A DNA stretch of 48,271 nucleotides, from NCBI GenBank assembly GCA_028707065.1, contig JAQTUZ010000010.1:1-48271 (forward strand), written 5' to 3'. The position numbers were made by a program, and so were the translations under genes. The stretch's first letter is position 1; each line of letters opens with the position of its first letter. Positions 15,122-23,051 of the stretch are shown in pieces. Below the pieces are notes generated by a model. The model was not told the DNA's origin and did no database searches. It was given only the letters and a program-made list of their open reading frames with translations. Source of the stretch: Patescibacteria group bacterium. Its GTDB lineage: Bacteria > Patescibacteriota > Patescibacteriia > Patescibacteriales > WJLG01.

Positions 15122-15198
15122 ACCCGCTCCTTCGCTTAAAGGTGGTTGAATGCGCCAAAAAACATTTAATAAAAATTCAAAAAGATCAACGAAAAAAT

Positions 15199-15227
15199 AA
15201 CTTATCACAAATTAAATTTTTTGTCAA
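15199..15227 (-). promoter_or_regulatory. Promoter of the 14522 gene
   Basis: TTGACA (15222-15227), 17 bases, TAAGTT (15199-15204) on the minus strand. Confidence 0.7.
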
Positions 15228-15271
15228 CACCTCCCAAAGTATTTTCAACCTAAATACCAATAATTTTACAA

Positions 15272-15320
15272 AATAAAGCCGCAGTCCCCTTCCGCCGGCT
15301 GGCGGATTAGAAAACTGCGG
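15272..15320 (-). terminator. Terminator of hisG
   Basis: Outer stem CCGCAGT/ACTGCGG (15279-15320) with an inner TCCGCC/GGCGGA-type palindrome, then a T-rich tail on the minus strand. Confidence 0.7.
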
Positions 15321-15333
15321 ATTAAAGAACTAA

Positions 15334-16212
15334 TCAAGGAACGGATGGAAGAAAGAAATCAACGGCTTGAACGATGATGCCGGATGCGCCGATGCCGCTT
15401 AAGCGAGCGATGATTTTTACCACCTCGCTTTTTCTGATCAGCGCTTCGGCCGCCAACCCTCCGCCGTCAAGCTGGCTCAAAGTCAGGCGCTCGAGCCAGA
15501 ATTTTTCAGCTTCGATTCGGGGGAGATCGGCCGGGTTGAGAATATTGAACTTGAGTAATTTCTTCTCTTCCGCCAAAAAAGCGCCCTGAAGCATTTTCCC
15601 CAACAACCCGACTTGTCTGGTTTTCTCCGGCGACAAATCGGCTTTGGCAATCAAGACTACCGGCGACACGAACAATTCCCTGACAATAACTAAATTATTA
15701 TCCTTAATGCTCTGGCCGCTTTCCACGACGCCGATCCCGTAATCATAGCCGCAGTAAGCAACCAGGGCTTCGGTGCCGCCATAAGAAAATTCCTTTTGCG
15801 CTTTGGTGAAAATCAAATCGGCCGCGTACCGATATTCGGTTTTCACCTTGATCCGTTTTTCATCGATGAATTTTTTCTGTTTGCCGAATAGCGCCACTCT
15901 GGCCGGTGATTTGGACTTGCGCGCAAAAGGCAATTCAACCACGACGCGCAATTCTTTTTCCAAACCCGCCTCCACTACGCAATCCCAGCCGCAGATACCG
16001 ATATCGAGCTCTCCGCTCTTAACTTGTCCCGGTATCTCCTGCGGCCGGAGAAAAATCAATTGGCGCAGAAACGGATTGGACTTTAATCTTACCTTAAACT
16101 TGCGGCCGAAAATTTTCCATAGAAATCCGACTTTCCCGAGCAGCTCCGCCGTTTTAACTTCCAAACTGCCGGTCGGCGCGCCCAGACTGCCCAGCTGGCT
16201 GGTCCTCTTCAT
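15334..16212 (-). CDS. hisG: ATP phosphoribosyltransferase (HisG), long form
   Basis: HisG condenses ATP with PRPP, the first and feedback-inhibited step of histidine synthesis. The 292-residue length fits the long form. The periplasmic-binding-like core shows LRPQEIP (55-61), a GELDIGICGWDCVVE segment (67-81) equivalent to the family's D-x-G-I-x-G-x-D, a GGTEAL phosphate-binding region (145-150) and VVESGQSIKDNNL (163-175), equivalent to the VxTGxTLxxNxL signature. The last ~60 residues (GLAAEALIRKSEVVKIIARLSGIGASGIIV) match the regulatory C-terminal domain. GGGAGG precedes the start by five bases. A histidine-codon leader and terminator lie upstream, which independently supports the assignment. 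No other his gene is nearby. Confidence 0.88.
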   Translation of the reverse strand: MKRTSQLGSLGAPTGSLEVKTAELLGKVGFLWKIFGRKFKVRLKSNPFLRQLIFLRPQEIPGQVKSGELDIGICGWDCVVEAGLEKELRVVVELPFARKSKSPARVALFGKQKKFIDEKRIKVKTEYRYAADLIFTKAQKEFSYGGTEALVAYCGYDYGIGVVESGQSIKDNNLVIVRELFVSPVVLIAKADLSPEKTRQVGLLGKMLQGAFLAEEKKLLKFNILNPADLPRIEAEKFWLERLTLSQLDGGGLAAEALIRKSEVVKIIARLSGIGASGIIVQAVDFFLPSVP

Positions 16213-16241
16213 CCGAACCTCCCTTGTTAATGTTAAAGAAC

Positions 16242-16329
16242 AAAAAACTCCTTCCCGATTGGGAAGGAGTTATATTGAAGGAGGTAAAAAAATATTTTTA
16301 CGCGCTTAAACACAGCTCTTTCCCAATCG
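16242..16329 (-). promoter_or_regulatory. Histidine attenuator: mutually exclusive RNA hairpins
   Basis: On the minus strand region 2 (16316-16329, CGATTGGGAAAGAG) can pair at 13 of 14 positions with region 3 (16256-16269, CTCCTTCCCAATCG) to form an antiterminator. Region 3 can instead pair with region 4 (16248-16256) to make the terminator CTCCTTCCC-AATC-GGGAAGGAG followed by six T (16247-16242). Region 1 (CTCTTT just after the His codons) can pair with the AAAGAG of region 2. This is the classic 1:2, 2:3, 3:4 design. A ribosome stalled at the His codons frees region 2 and favours readthrough into hisG. Confidence 0.85.
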
Positions 16330-16381
16330 AAAAAGAGTGGCCATGATGCATTGAATTGATTGTCAGTATTTCGCTTTTCAT
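16298..16381 (-). CDS. hisL: Histidine leader peptide (27 aa)
   Basis: This short frame runs from ATG (16381) to TAA (16298). The peptide contains M-H-H-G-H-S at positions 11-16: three His codons (CAT CAT GGC CAC) within four, directly before the first arm of the hairpin system. It lies about 12 bases after the -10 box of a strong promoter and upstream of the terminator that precedes hisG. The stop codon falls just after region 2, as required for a completing ribosome to disrupt the antiterminator. The role is transcription control by translation; the peptide itself is probably not functional. Confidence 0.85.
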   Translation of the reverse strand: MKSEILTINSMHHGHSFSIGKELCLSA

Positions 16382-16393
16382 ATTGTTAACACC

Positions 16394-16422
16394 ATAATAG
16401 CACATTTGGAATGGGCTGTCAA
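16394..16422 (-). promoter_or_regulatory. Promoter of the hisL-hisG transcript
   Basis: Perfect TTGACA (16417-16422) and TATTAT (16394-16399) with a 17-base spacer on the minus strand. Confidence 0.88.
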
Positions 16423-16452
16423 ACAAAAAATTTTAACCGATAAATCCAGCAA

Positions 16453-16635
16453 CTAACTTCGACGATAGATCAGGATGATATTGAGTCCGAGGAGAATGAT
16501 CAGCCCGAGCAAAACCACGGCCTGCACGGAAGCGATATCGCGCCATCCTTCGTTCAGGCCATTATACAAGATCCAAAGAATATAAATCATATCTCCGCCG
16601 ATCACTAAATAGCGGACGGCTTTTAACGCAGTCAT
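16453..16635 (-). CDS. Small two-helix membrane protein (60 aa)
   Basis: The 60-residue product has two hydrophobic helices (about 7-25 and 37-57) separated by a short polar loop (NEGWRDIAS) and ends in RRS. There is no recognisable family. It begins 42 bases after the MscL stop codon on the same strand and is probably co-transcribed with it, which suggests an envelope role. Codon use and hydrophobic pattern support a real gene, but there is no direct functional clue. Confidence 0.6.
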   Translation of the reverse strand: MTALKAVRYLVIGGDMIYILWILYNGLNEGWRDIASVQAVVLLGLIILLGLNIILIYRRS

Positions 16636-16677
16636 ACTAGATCATCAAAAATTTATAACCAAGCCCGCCCGGCAGAT

Positions 16678-16998
16678 CTACTGTTGCGGCGCGGGCGGTT
16701 CTTTCTTCTTGTCCAGCTTGTCCAAGCCGATCAATTTCACGCCGAAATAAACCACCAGGGCGATGACGATGAAATCGATGCAGACGCCGATCAGATCCCC
16801 GTAAAGGATCTTGGCCGAACCAAGATTGATCGCCGCCGCGTCCAGCCCCTTGGCCGAACCCAAGGCCAGGCCGATCAGCGGGTTAATGATATCACTGACC
16901 AGCGCCGTCACCACTTTGGAGATCGCGCCACCCAGGATGAAGCCGACCGCCAGGCCGACGACGCCTTGTTCGCGGATGAAATTTAAAAATCCTTTCAT
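16678..16998 (-). CDS. mscL: Large-conductance mechanosensitive channel
   Basis: The 106-residue protein is a compact MscL. It starts MKGFLNFIREQGVVGLAVGFILGGAISKVV, with the conserved N-terminal amphipathic helix and the glycine/alanine-rich pore helix TM1, followed by LVSDIINPLIG. TM2 (about 69-91, DLIGVCIDFIVIALVVYFGVKLI) and a charged cytoplasmic tail rich in K, P and Q follow. It forms a homopentameric pore that releases solutes during hypo-osmotic shock. The periplasmic loop is short. It shares a transcript with the two-helix protein downstream. Confidence 0.95.
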   Translation of the reverse strand: MKGFLNFIREQGVVGLAVGFILGGAISKVVTALVSDIINPLIGLALGSAKGLDAAAINLGSAKILYGDLIGVCIDFIVIALVVYFGVKLIGLDKLDKKKEPPAPQQ

Positions 16999-17043
16999 AT
17001 ATTTTTTACCTTAAATTAATGATCAGAAAAATCAGACCGCCCT

Positions 17044-18078
17044 TCAAAACGGCAGCCAGCCCTCGATCAATTTATCAATTTTGTCGAATTCGTCCTTACA
17101 CTCCGAAGGCGGATTGCGAAATATTTTCGTGACGCCGTTAAGATTTATCTCGTAATCCCAGCCAGCGTCCATAATCAACCCCAGCGGGCAATCCTTTTCC
17201 ATCAAACCGGCATCTTTAATCTTTTGCGCGACCAGATTGGCAAAATTTTCACCCAATTGCCTGTCGATTATCGGTTCTTCAGATCTTATACCGCGGGAAC
17301 TGGTGCTGCTATAGATCAAAAACCCGGATTTCTCGATGAATTCTCCGCCGCGATATAAATACAATTCCGTATAACATCCGCCATCAGCGCCGTCGGGACG
17401 GCTGCAGAGCCCGTAACTTGATTTGGATGAGTATAGTAACTCATCGGCTGCCGTCACTGCCAATCTCCGGCCGGTTATCTTTTCGATCCATTTCCAAAAA
17501 TCCGGGTTGAGCTGATGATAAAAGGGCTTGAACCCCGGCTCGGTAAGGTATAAAAATTGGTCAAAAAAATCATTGGCATTATTCTTTGCCGCATAAGTTT
17601 GATCGTTCGTCCAATAACTATTAGCCACCCGGCTCAACGATAGGTAGTAGTCGTCGATTTTGCTATCGATATCTGAAAGCGGAAGTTTCCCCGCTTCCGG
17701 CGCATAGCGATCGCTATACGAAATTGTCGTCGTGCCAGGCTTAAAGATTTGGCACGAACCGATTCCTTTCAGATCGAATTCGCCGGCAATGCCCGGCACT
17801 TGAACTTTCGGCTTGGCTACCGGAACTTGGTCGCCAAACGAAAGGCGATAAAAAAACATTTCATATTTTTGCGGGGTGGTAGTTGCCGCCGGAATGGCAA
17901 AGCCGGGAATTTCCCCGGTAGCGGCCATCCCGCAATTCGCCATCCTGAAATCATGCTGAGCGGTTTTAATTTCTCCTCCCTCCTTGGGCCAGACTGATAC
18001 CGCGATCATCAAGCCGATGAACAAGATTACCACGATACCGACGATCCAAAGAATGATTTTTAATATTTTCTTGATCAT
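17044..18078 (-). CDS. Membrane-anchored extracytoplasmic protein (344 aa)
   Basis: One N-terminal membrane helix (IKKILKIILWIVGIVVILFIGLMIAVSV, about 2-29) anchors a ~310-residue outer domain. That domain has several Cys (C49, the C108 region and a CSRPDGADGGC pair), consistent with disulfides, and many aromatic residues. I do not recognise a family. The gene follows 18 bases after the 18097 gene, which has the same topology, so the two probably form one operon and may act together at the cell surface. Confidence 0.7.
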   Translation of the reverse strand: MIKKILKIILWIVGIVVILFIGLMIAVSVWPKEGGEIKTAQHDFRMANCGMAATGEIPGFAIPAATTTPQKYEMFFYRLSFGDQVPVAKPKVQVPGIAGEFDLKGIGSCQIFKPGTTTISYSDRYAPEAGKLPLSDIDSKIDDYYLSLSRVANSYWTNDQTYAAKNNANDFFDQFLYLTEPGFKPFYHQLNPDFWKWIEKITGRRLAVTAADELLYSSKSSYGLCSRPDGADGGCYTELYLYRGGEFIEKSGFLIYSSTSSRGIRSEEPIIDRQLGENFANLVAQKIKDAGLMEKDCPLGLIMDAGWDYEINLNGVTKIFRNPPSECKDEFDKIDKLIEGWLPF

Positions 18079-18096
18079 AAAATTATCACTTATTAA

Positions 18097-19113
18097 TTAA
18101 GGATAAGTAATGCTAAAATTTGATTCAATGGTGGTACCGACGCCGTCCGCGATCTGGCCGCTCTTATCGGCCGTAATCGTGTATCTTACTTTATTGTCAT
18201 CGGCGGCAATGTCAAAAGGCTGATCAGACTGCAAAACTACCGCTCCGTCAGCGGTGGAAATTTTAAGACCATTGACGTCCCGGTCAGTTCTGTCCAGAAC
18301 TATTTTTCCTTTTTCTTTATTCAAATAAATCACCCAGCCTTTAAGACAGGGATTAATGCCATTGTTTTCATAAGGATGGCAAACCTCGACCCTGATCTGA
18401 TAAATATCCGCGCCCACGTCTTTAAAGCGCAAGGCGAATTTATCGCCGTTCTTAGGCATCGCCTTGGGTTCGAAGATCGACGGATCAGCCAGCTTGCCCG
18501 CAAAGGGAATGGCGATCATTTGCTCGGCAAAAGTTCCATCCTGAAATGCCACTTTCATCAAAACCTGGATCGGCGCCGAAGTGGCAGTAAGATTCATTAC
18601 GCAACTATGCGGAAAGTAAAGATAGTCGCAGCCATTGCCGGCGTCGCGGGCGCTGCTGATCGGCGAGTCAGGAGAATCATAATCAAAGACCATTCTTTTT
18701 GGTTGCAAGCCGGCAATAAGATCCGAGGTGTAAATAGTTCCGGCCGGGTTAAGACAATTTTCTTGTTTTAATCCCAGATCCGGCCGTTCCAAATAGACGG
18801 AAAAATTCCGTTGCTCGGTCAAACCAAGATCGGGCCGCACCCCCGGCTTTTCTCCGACGGAGGCGAGTTTAACGACCATTTTGCTCGCGGGCAATTTATT
18901 AACATCATATTTCGGATCGCGGCCCCAGGGATCGACCAGCGCCGGTTCGGCATAGCAATAACTTGGCAGCGCGGGATTTTTAACAATCAAGGACGAAGAC
19001 GGAGATGGGGTTGGTAAAATTATCGGCTTGGGAATCAGCCAGATCGCCGCCGCGATAATTGCGATTGCGATTACCAGGACAACAATTAAAACTATTTTAG
19101 ATTTGTGGGCCAT
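18097..19113 (-). CDS. Membrane-anchored extracytoplasmic protein (338 aa)
   Basis: An N-terminal helix (about 6-27, IVLIVVLVIAIAIIAAAIWLI) is followed by a Pro/Ser linker and a ~290-residue outer domain of mostly beta character with Cys pairs (CYAEPAL, CDYLYFPHSC, CHPYENNGINPC). Family unknown. An extended -10 (TGGTATAAT) lies upstream, divergent from the promoter of the lipoprotein gene at 19204. It probably shares a transcript with the 17044 gene. Confidence 0.7.
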   Translation of the reverse strand: MAHKSKIVLIVVLVIAIAIIAAAIWLIPKPIILPTPSPSSSLIVKNPALPSYCYAEPALVDPWGRDPKYDVNKLPASKMVVKLASVGEKPGVRPDLGLTEQRNFSVYLERPDLGLKQENCLNPAGTIYTSDLIAGLQPKRMVFDYDSPDSPISSARDAGNGCDYLYFPHSCVMNLTATSAPIQVLMKVAFQDGTFAEQMIAIPFAGKLADPSIFEPKAMPKNGDKFALRFKDVGADIYQIRVEVCHPYENNGINPCLKGWVIYLNKEKGKIVLDRTDRDVNGLKISTADGAVVLQSDQPFDIAADDNKVRYTITADKSGQIADGVGTTIESNFSITYP

Positions 19114-19141
19114 AAATTTTTTAAAATAATTATTTGCTTAT

Positions 19142-19174
19142 ATTATACCATATTTTTTTCATTTGTGCTATAAT
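19142..19174. promoter_or_regulatory. Divergent extended -10 promoters
   Basis: TGGTATAAT on the minus strand (hexamer 19142-19147) serves the 18097 gene. TGCTATAAT on the plus strand (hexamer 19169-19174) serves the 19204 gene. Both have the TGn extension and no clear -35. Confidence 0.65.
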
Positions 19175-19203
19175 TTTGTCATATAAATTAACCTCCAAAT
19201 TTT

Positions 19204-20292
19204 ATGAAGAGTAAAATTTTAATGATTTTTGGCGCATTTTTAATCGCTGCCGCGATGATCATGAGCGGCTGTGCGGACAATGTCAGCGAACAAGCCGCAA
19301 CCAGTACTCCCGCAGCTGCTTCAGTTCAAAAAACCCAGGCCCCAGCCAAAACTCCGGCGAAAACTACCGCTAAAACGGCAACTACTCCTGTTAAAACACC
19401 TACGACCCCGGTCACGACTCCCGCGACTCCGGCCGCGACTCCGGCCGGTGGCGCGCAAATAGTCTCGATTGCCAGCGCCGCCTTGATCCAAGGGGAAAAA
19501 AATTTGGAACAAACCCTTTGCGGTACTTTTCCCACTCAAGCCAGCCGCCTGCCGACCGATATGCTGACGCTGGGCGTCCTATCTCCGGGTAATCTTAACT
19601 CTAAAATCAGCGCTTTGGGCGATAAAATAACTTTTGACAGTACGGCCACGCAGCTGCTTACCGCCTACAAAAACGAAAATTATTTCCAATGTTTTTCCGG
19701 AACGATTTATAACGCCAGCAAAGAATGCTTATTGCCCTTTACCGCGAATTTTGCCGATGGAACGACCGAAAAAGGTCTTCTGAAAATGATCTTTACCGGA
19801 GCGATCGGCGCCTATGTGCCGCAAAATCCCGTACCGGTTAATACCGGCGGCGACTACGGCGTGCCGAAAAATCAATACAATGGCATGGACGTAATGCCGA
19901 TGCTGACTCGCGCCAGCTGTGTTGTCACTTTCCAAAAATCTTGCCCGGCCAAGACCGGATCAGTTCTGTGCGGGCAATGCGATTACAGTTCAGCCGGCAG
20001 CGACGCGGCGCGCACTGCCAATCTGGGGCAATGCTTCTATTGCGCCAGCACACAAAAATGCACCTGGGGCGCGGGCGGACTCTGCTCAAGTTACAGCTGT
20101 GTCAATAAAACCACCGGCGGCACAACCGGTACGACTAAACAAACTGTTTATTTTACCAGCTGCTCCGGCTGCCAGAATTCCGGCTATCAAAAAACTTATA
20201 ACTATAACGGCACTGATCGAAATCAATGCCGGACTACTTACCAAACTTGCCAGAAATGCGGCCCCACGGATACGAGAACGAACTGCCAATAG
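19204..20292 (+). CDS. Cysteine-rich surface lipoprotein with Thr/Pro linker
   Basis: The 362-residue product has a lipoprotein signal (LIAAAMIMSGC, Cys about 23). Residues about 40-82 are a low-complexity stalk of T, P, A and K (PVKTPTTPVTTPATPAATP). A ~150-residue domain with a few Cys follows, and the last ~110 residues are very Cys-rich (CPAKTGSVLCGQC, CFYCASTQKC, CSGCQ, CQKCGP), suggesting a disulfide- or metal-stabilised module. A lipid-anchored, stalked adhesin or receptor is plausible; the family is not known to me. A terminator follows. Confidence 0.75.
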   Translation: MKSKILMIFGAFLIAAAMIMSGCADNVSEQAATSTPAAASVQKTQAPAKTPAKTTAKTATTPVKTPTTPVTTPATPAATPAGGAQIVSIASAALIQGEKNLEQTLCGTFPTQASRLPTDMLTLGVLSPGNLNSKISALGDKITFDSTATQLLTAYKNENYFQCFSGTIYNASKECLLPFTANFADGTTEKGLLKMIFTGAIGAYVPQNPVPVNTGGDYGVPKNQYNGMDVMPMLTRASCVVTFQKSCPAKTGSVLCGQCDYSSAGSDAARTANLGQCFYCASTQKCTWGAGGLCSSYSCVNKTTGGTTGTTKQTVYFTSCSGCQNSGYQKTYNYNGTDRNQCRTTYQTCQKCGPTDTRTNCQ

Positions 20293-20358
20293 AACTATTT
20301 GCTAAACTTATAGCCTGAGCGATTTAACCATAGTCAATTATCCGCCAGTAAACAAAAA

Positions 20359-20387
20359 ATACAGGCATCGGCCTGTATTTTAATTTT
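20359..20387 (+). terminator. Terminator of the 19204 gene
   Basis: Stem ATACAGGC/GCCTGTAT around ATCG, with T-rich flank on the plus strand and A-rich flank upstream, so it may also stop the convergent 20465 transcript. Confidence 0.8.
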
Positions 20388-20464
20388 GATACTTCCCAAT
20401 TAAGAATGCGCCTAGAACTCCGGATCGGAAAAATATAAAAATTGAGTAAAAAAAGTTGGAGTTT

Positions 20465-21430
20465 TTATAAGTCGGCGCCGGATCTTTCGATCTGCCGGGC
20501 AACCGGCAAAAAATTTTTAACCAAAAATAAAGCGTAACTTTCCGGAACATATTTTATGGGCACATGATACAGATCAACCCAGATATGGCTATAGATCGCG
20601 TAAAGGATCGCTTTTTTCAGGTAGGCGCTCTCTCTTCCGCTGAATTTTCTTTTGCGCTTATAGCCGCCGATGAATTTTTTCAAAAGACGCTTGTCCAATT
20701 TTTTCCCAGGGCAGCAATTCCACATGATGATCTTGCCCACATCGATCATCAGCGGCCCGAGATAAAAATTACCAAAATCGATTATGCCCGACAATTTATT
20801 CCCTTGAAAAAGTTCATTGCGGGAATACGGATCAACGTGGATCGGCCCCGCGGGTATTTCTGCCGGGGGATAATTATCTTTTACGCCCTGCTCGACGATC
20901 TCGACGGCTTTCTTTAAAATAGCATTTTTTTGTCTATGGGCGCCGGGGCGCATTTTCTCCATCACCGCCGGATTTAGATCGTAATATTTTCTCCTGGCTG
21001 CCAAATCTTTCTTGAATTTATGGCTTCGTTTATGGAACTCCCCGAAAAATTCGCCGAGTTGGTAAGCCATGGCCGGAGTGATTTTCCGGGGCGGCTTGCC
21101 GGGGAGAAAACGATAGACGGTTACCAGCCCGCCGCGGAATTTTTCAATGAATGTTTTTCGCTTTGATCGCAAAAATGATGGCACGGGCATTCCCTCCACG
21201 GTTTTGAGCATATCGATCTCGTATTGCAGCCCTTCTTTTGATTTCCCCACGATCCCCTTTCCGCTTGCTATTATATTTTTGGAAATGACAAATTTTCCCA
21301 AAGGAGTGACGACGGCAACTTTTGCCGATCCGCCATAGCCCAGATAAAGGTAAGAAATTCGATTTATTTTTCCCAAGCCATACCTGTCCGCAATCATCTG
21401 ATATTCTCTCGGGGTATAGTATTTTATCAT
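20465..21430 (-). CDS. APH-fold phosphotransferase (homoserine kinase/aminoglycoside kinase-like)
   Basis: The 321-residue protein has the aminoglycoside-phosphotransferase kinase fold. The catalytic loop reads GPIHVDPYSRNELF, with D200 as catalytic base and N205 for metal; the metal-binding aspartate is D218 in GIIDFGNF. The lysine-bearing N-lobe (LGKFVISKNI) is present but the glycine-rich loop is weak. Members phosphorylate small alcohols such as homoserine, choline, methylthioribose or antibiotics; the substrate cannot be chosen here. The C-terminal region is basic. No amino-acid operon context supports a homoserine kinase role. Confidence 0.8.
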   Translation of the reverse strand: MIKYYTPREYQMIADRYGLGKINRISYLYLGYGGSAKVAVVTPLGKFVISKNIIASGKGIVGKSKEGLQYEIDMLKTVEGMPVPSFLRSKRKTFIEKFRGGLVTVYRFLPGKPPRKITPAMAYQLGEFFGEFHKRSHKFKKDLAARRKYYDLNPAVMEKMRPGAHRQKNAILKKAVEIVEQGVKDNYPPAEIPAGPIHVDPYSRNELFQGNKLSGIIDFGNFYLGPLMIDVGKIIMWNCCPGKKLDKRLLKKFIGGYKRKRKFSGRESAYLKKAILYAIYSHIWVDLYHVPIKYVPESYALFLVKNFLPVARQIERSGADL

Positions 21431-21506
21431 AAATATTAAATTCGATTGTTCAGGATTAAAAATATCGGCTTGCTATGCTGAAATTATAACACAAACCGAA
21501 GGATCC

Positions 21507-22907
21507 TTATCTGGTTGCGCCGCTGTAAGCGATCGCTCTTACCGCGTCCCAATCCCGCGCCAGGGCGGGATTATAGCCGTAAATATTTTTAAATATCCTG
21601 ATCGCTTGCTGCTCCGAAGCCATATTCCGCTGAGCCGGCCTTAAGCCGTAAGTCATAATGGTGACAGCGGCATTATCCTTAACGCTGGCCATATTCGGCT
21701 CGCGGAGATAGACTTTTTTGAATTTAATCTTGGCTTGCGCTTCGGCGGCCGCGCTGCGCTGGGTCGGCCAGCGCCCATTGCCGATTTTTATCACGTCCTG
21801 CCAGTCAGCCGCTGTTTGCGGCAGGCGGGAAAAGGCCGAAGCGAACGAACTAACCGCTCCTCCCCTTTCACCGGCGCCAAGGAATTGAGTGGTTTTAGTG
21901 CCGCTTTGGATAAAATAACTTATCCTCGCCCGATCAGCATCGCTAACCGCGCTTTTTATCGCGCCGATAACTTTGTCGAAAATATTTTTGGCCACCGGCG
22001 GCAATGAGATGGCCGTGGTTCGGGAAAACACTTCGCCGGCTTCCGCCAGGGAAATATTTTCCACGGTAGTCTTATCAGCGCCAAAAAGATTTTCATTTTC
22101 CTTCGGAGCAGAAACCGCGCCAGACGATCCAACGCGTTCGGTTGAAATTATAAAGTCATCATAATATCGGCTCTGCACTTTGGGCGAACCGCCGTTCCAA
22201 TAAGTATCCAGCATCGCCTCGTTCCATTTATAATTAGTGCTGCCGCGCAGATCAACTCCGGTTCTTTCCACTACCAATTTGCCATCAATCCAAAGGCGAT
22301 ATAAGCCATCTTTCGCGCCGGGAGTATTTAATTTAACTTCCATTTCAAAATTCACCCAGCGGCCGATATTGGCCGGATCAGCGAAAGTAAAGCCAGAAAA
22401 AGCGATTGGCAGCCAGCCCACATCATTGGCCTGCGTGCTATCAGGCGCCACCACATCAAGCACAACCTCGCCGTCAGTTTCGATCCAGGTATGGACAGCG
22501 AATCTGGTCTGCCAGGCATTTGATCCGCTGCGGGGACGATAGCGGATGCGCGCCATCTTAGGCGGAAAGCCCTGGAAACCTTGTTCGAATTTATGCGACC
22601 AGCTCATGAAGACGTGATCGGGAAAGCCATCATTATTGACGCGAGCCGCCCAGCCGGCATCGACCTGCTTTACGCTATAAATCTGCTTGAGCGAATATTG
22701 GCCGCTCAAAGCATCGTCGGAAGAAACCGAAAAGCCGTTCGTGCTCACGTCCTGATATTTTTCAGCCAAAGTTTTACCATCATCAAAGTTATCACTCCAA
22801 ATATAGCTGGCCGCGGCGCAAACCGGCCGGCCAAAAATGACCGCACTCGACATTAAAAGGGCTAAAAACAGGACAAATACCGCTTTTTTCATTTTTGATA
22901 AAAACAT
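21507..22907 (-). CDS. Secreted lectin/lyase-fold protein with C-terminal CPR-type repeats
   Basis: The 466-residue protein has a signal peptide (MKKAVFVLFLALLMSSAVIFGRPVCAAAS; the Met at residue 6, base 22892, is an alternative start). Residues about 33-255 resemble a concanavalin-like jelly roll as in polysaccharide-binding or lyase proteins (SDNFDDG opening, GRWVNFEMEVKLNTPGAKDG, YRLWIDGKLVVE, YYDDFIIS). After a ~100-residue linker, the last ~100 residues carry tandem helical modules with W or K, I-x-x-G/YG, P-x-Q-R and E-x-x-A-x3-F-K-x-x-Y (for example DWDAVRAIAYSGATR). I associate these modules with Patescibacteria surface proteins. It is probably glycan-binding. Confidence 0.75.
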   Translation of the reverse strand: MFLSKMKKAVFVLFLALLMSSAVIFGRPVCAAASYIWSDNFDDGKTLAEKYQDVSTNGFSVSSDDALSGQYSLKQIYSVKQVDAGWAARVNNDGFPDHVFMSWSHKFEQGFQGFPPKMARIRYRPRSGSNAWQTRFAVHTWIETDGEVVLDVVAPDSTQANDVGWLPIAFSGFTFADPANIGRWVNFEMEVKLNTPGAKDGLYRLWIDGKLVVERTGVDLRGSTNYKWNEAMLDTYWNGGSPKVQSRYYDDFIISTERVGSSGAVSAPKENENLFGADKTTVENISLAEAGEVFSRTTAISLPPVAKNIFDKVIGAIKSAVSDADRARISYFIQSGTKTTQFLGAGERGGAVSSFASAFSRLPQTAADWQDVIKIGNGRWPTQRSAAAEAQAKIKFKKVYLREPNMASVKDNAAVTIMTYGLRPAQRNMASEQQAIRIFKNIYGYNPALARDWDAVRAIAYSGATR

Positions 22908-23000
22908 AATGGTTAAATCGTTAATTTTAACTTTTTTCCGCTTTCATTGATTATCTTACTAATCGGCCAATAATGCAACTCCCCTGAAATTATAAAAATA

Positions 23001-23027
23001 AGGCGCTATCCCGAAGGGTAGCGCCTC
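23001..23027 (-). terminator. Terminator of the leu genes
   Basis: Stem AGGCGCTACCC/GGATAGCGCCT with a TTCG tetraloop, followed by a T-rich tail on the minus strand. Confidence 0.85.
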
Positions 23028-23051
23028 TGACTTTCTATTTGATGTTGTGGT

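Noticed and set aside
19271-19539. Open frames on both strands opposite the Thr/Pro linker
   Set aside because: They are low-complexity shadows of the repetitive ACT/CCG codons of the lipoprotein stalk.
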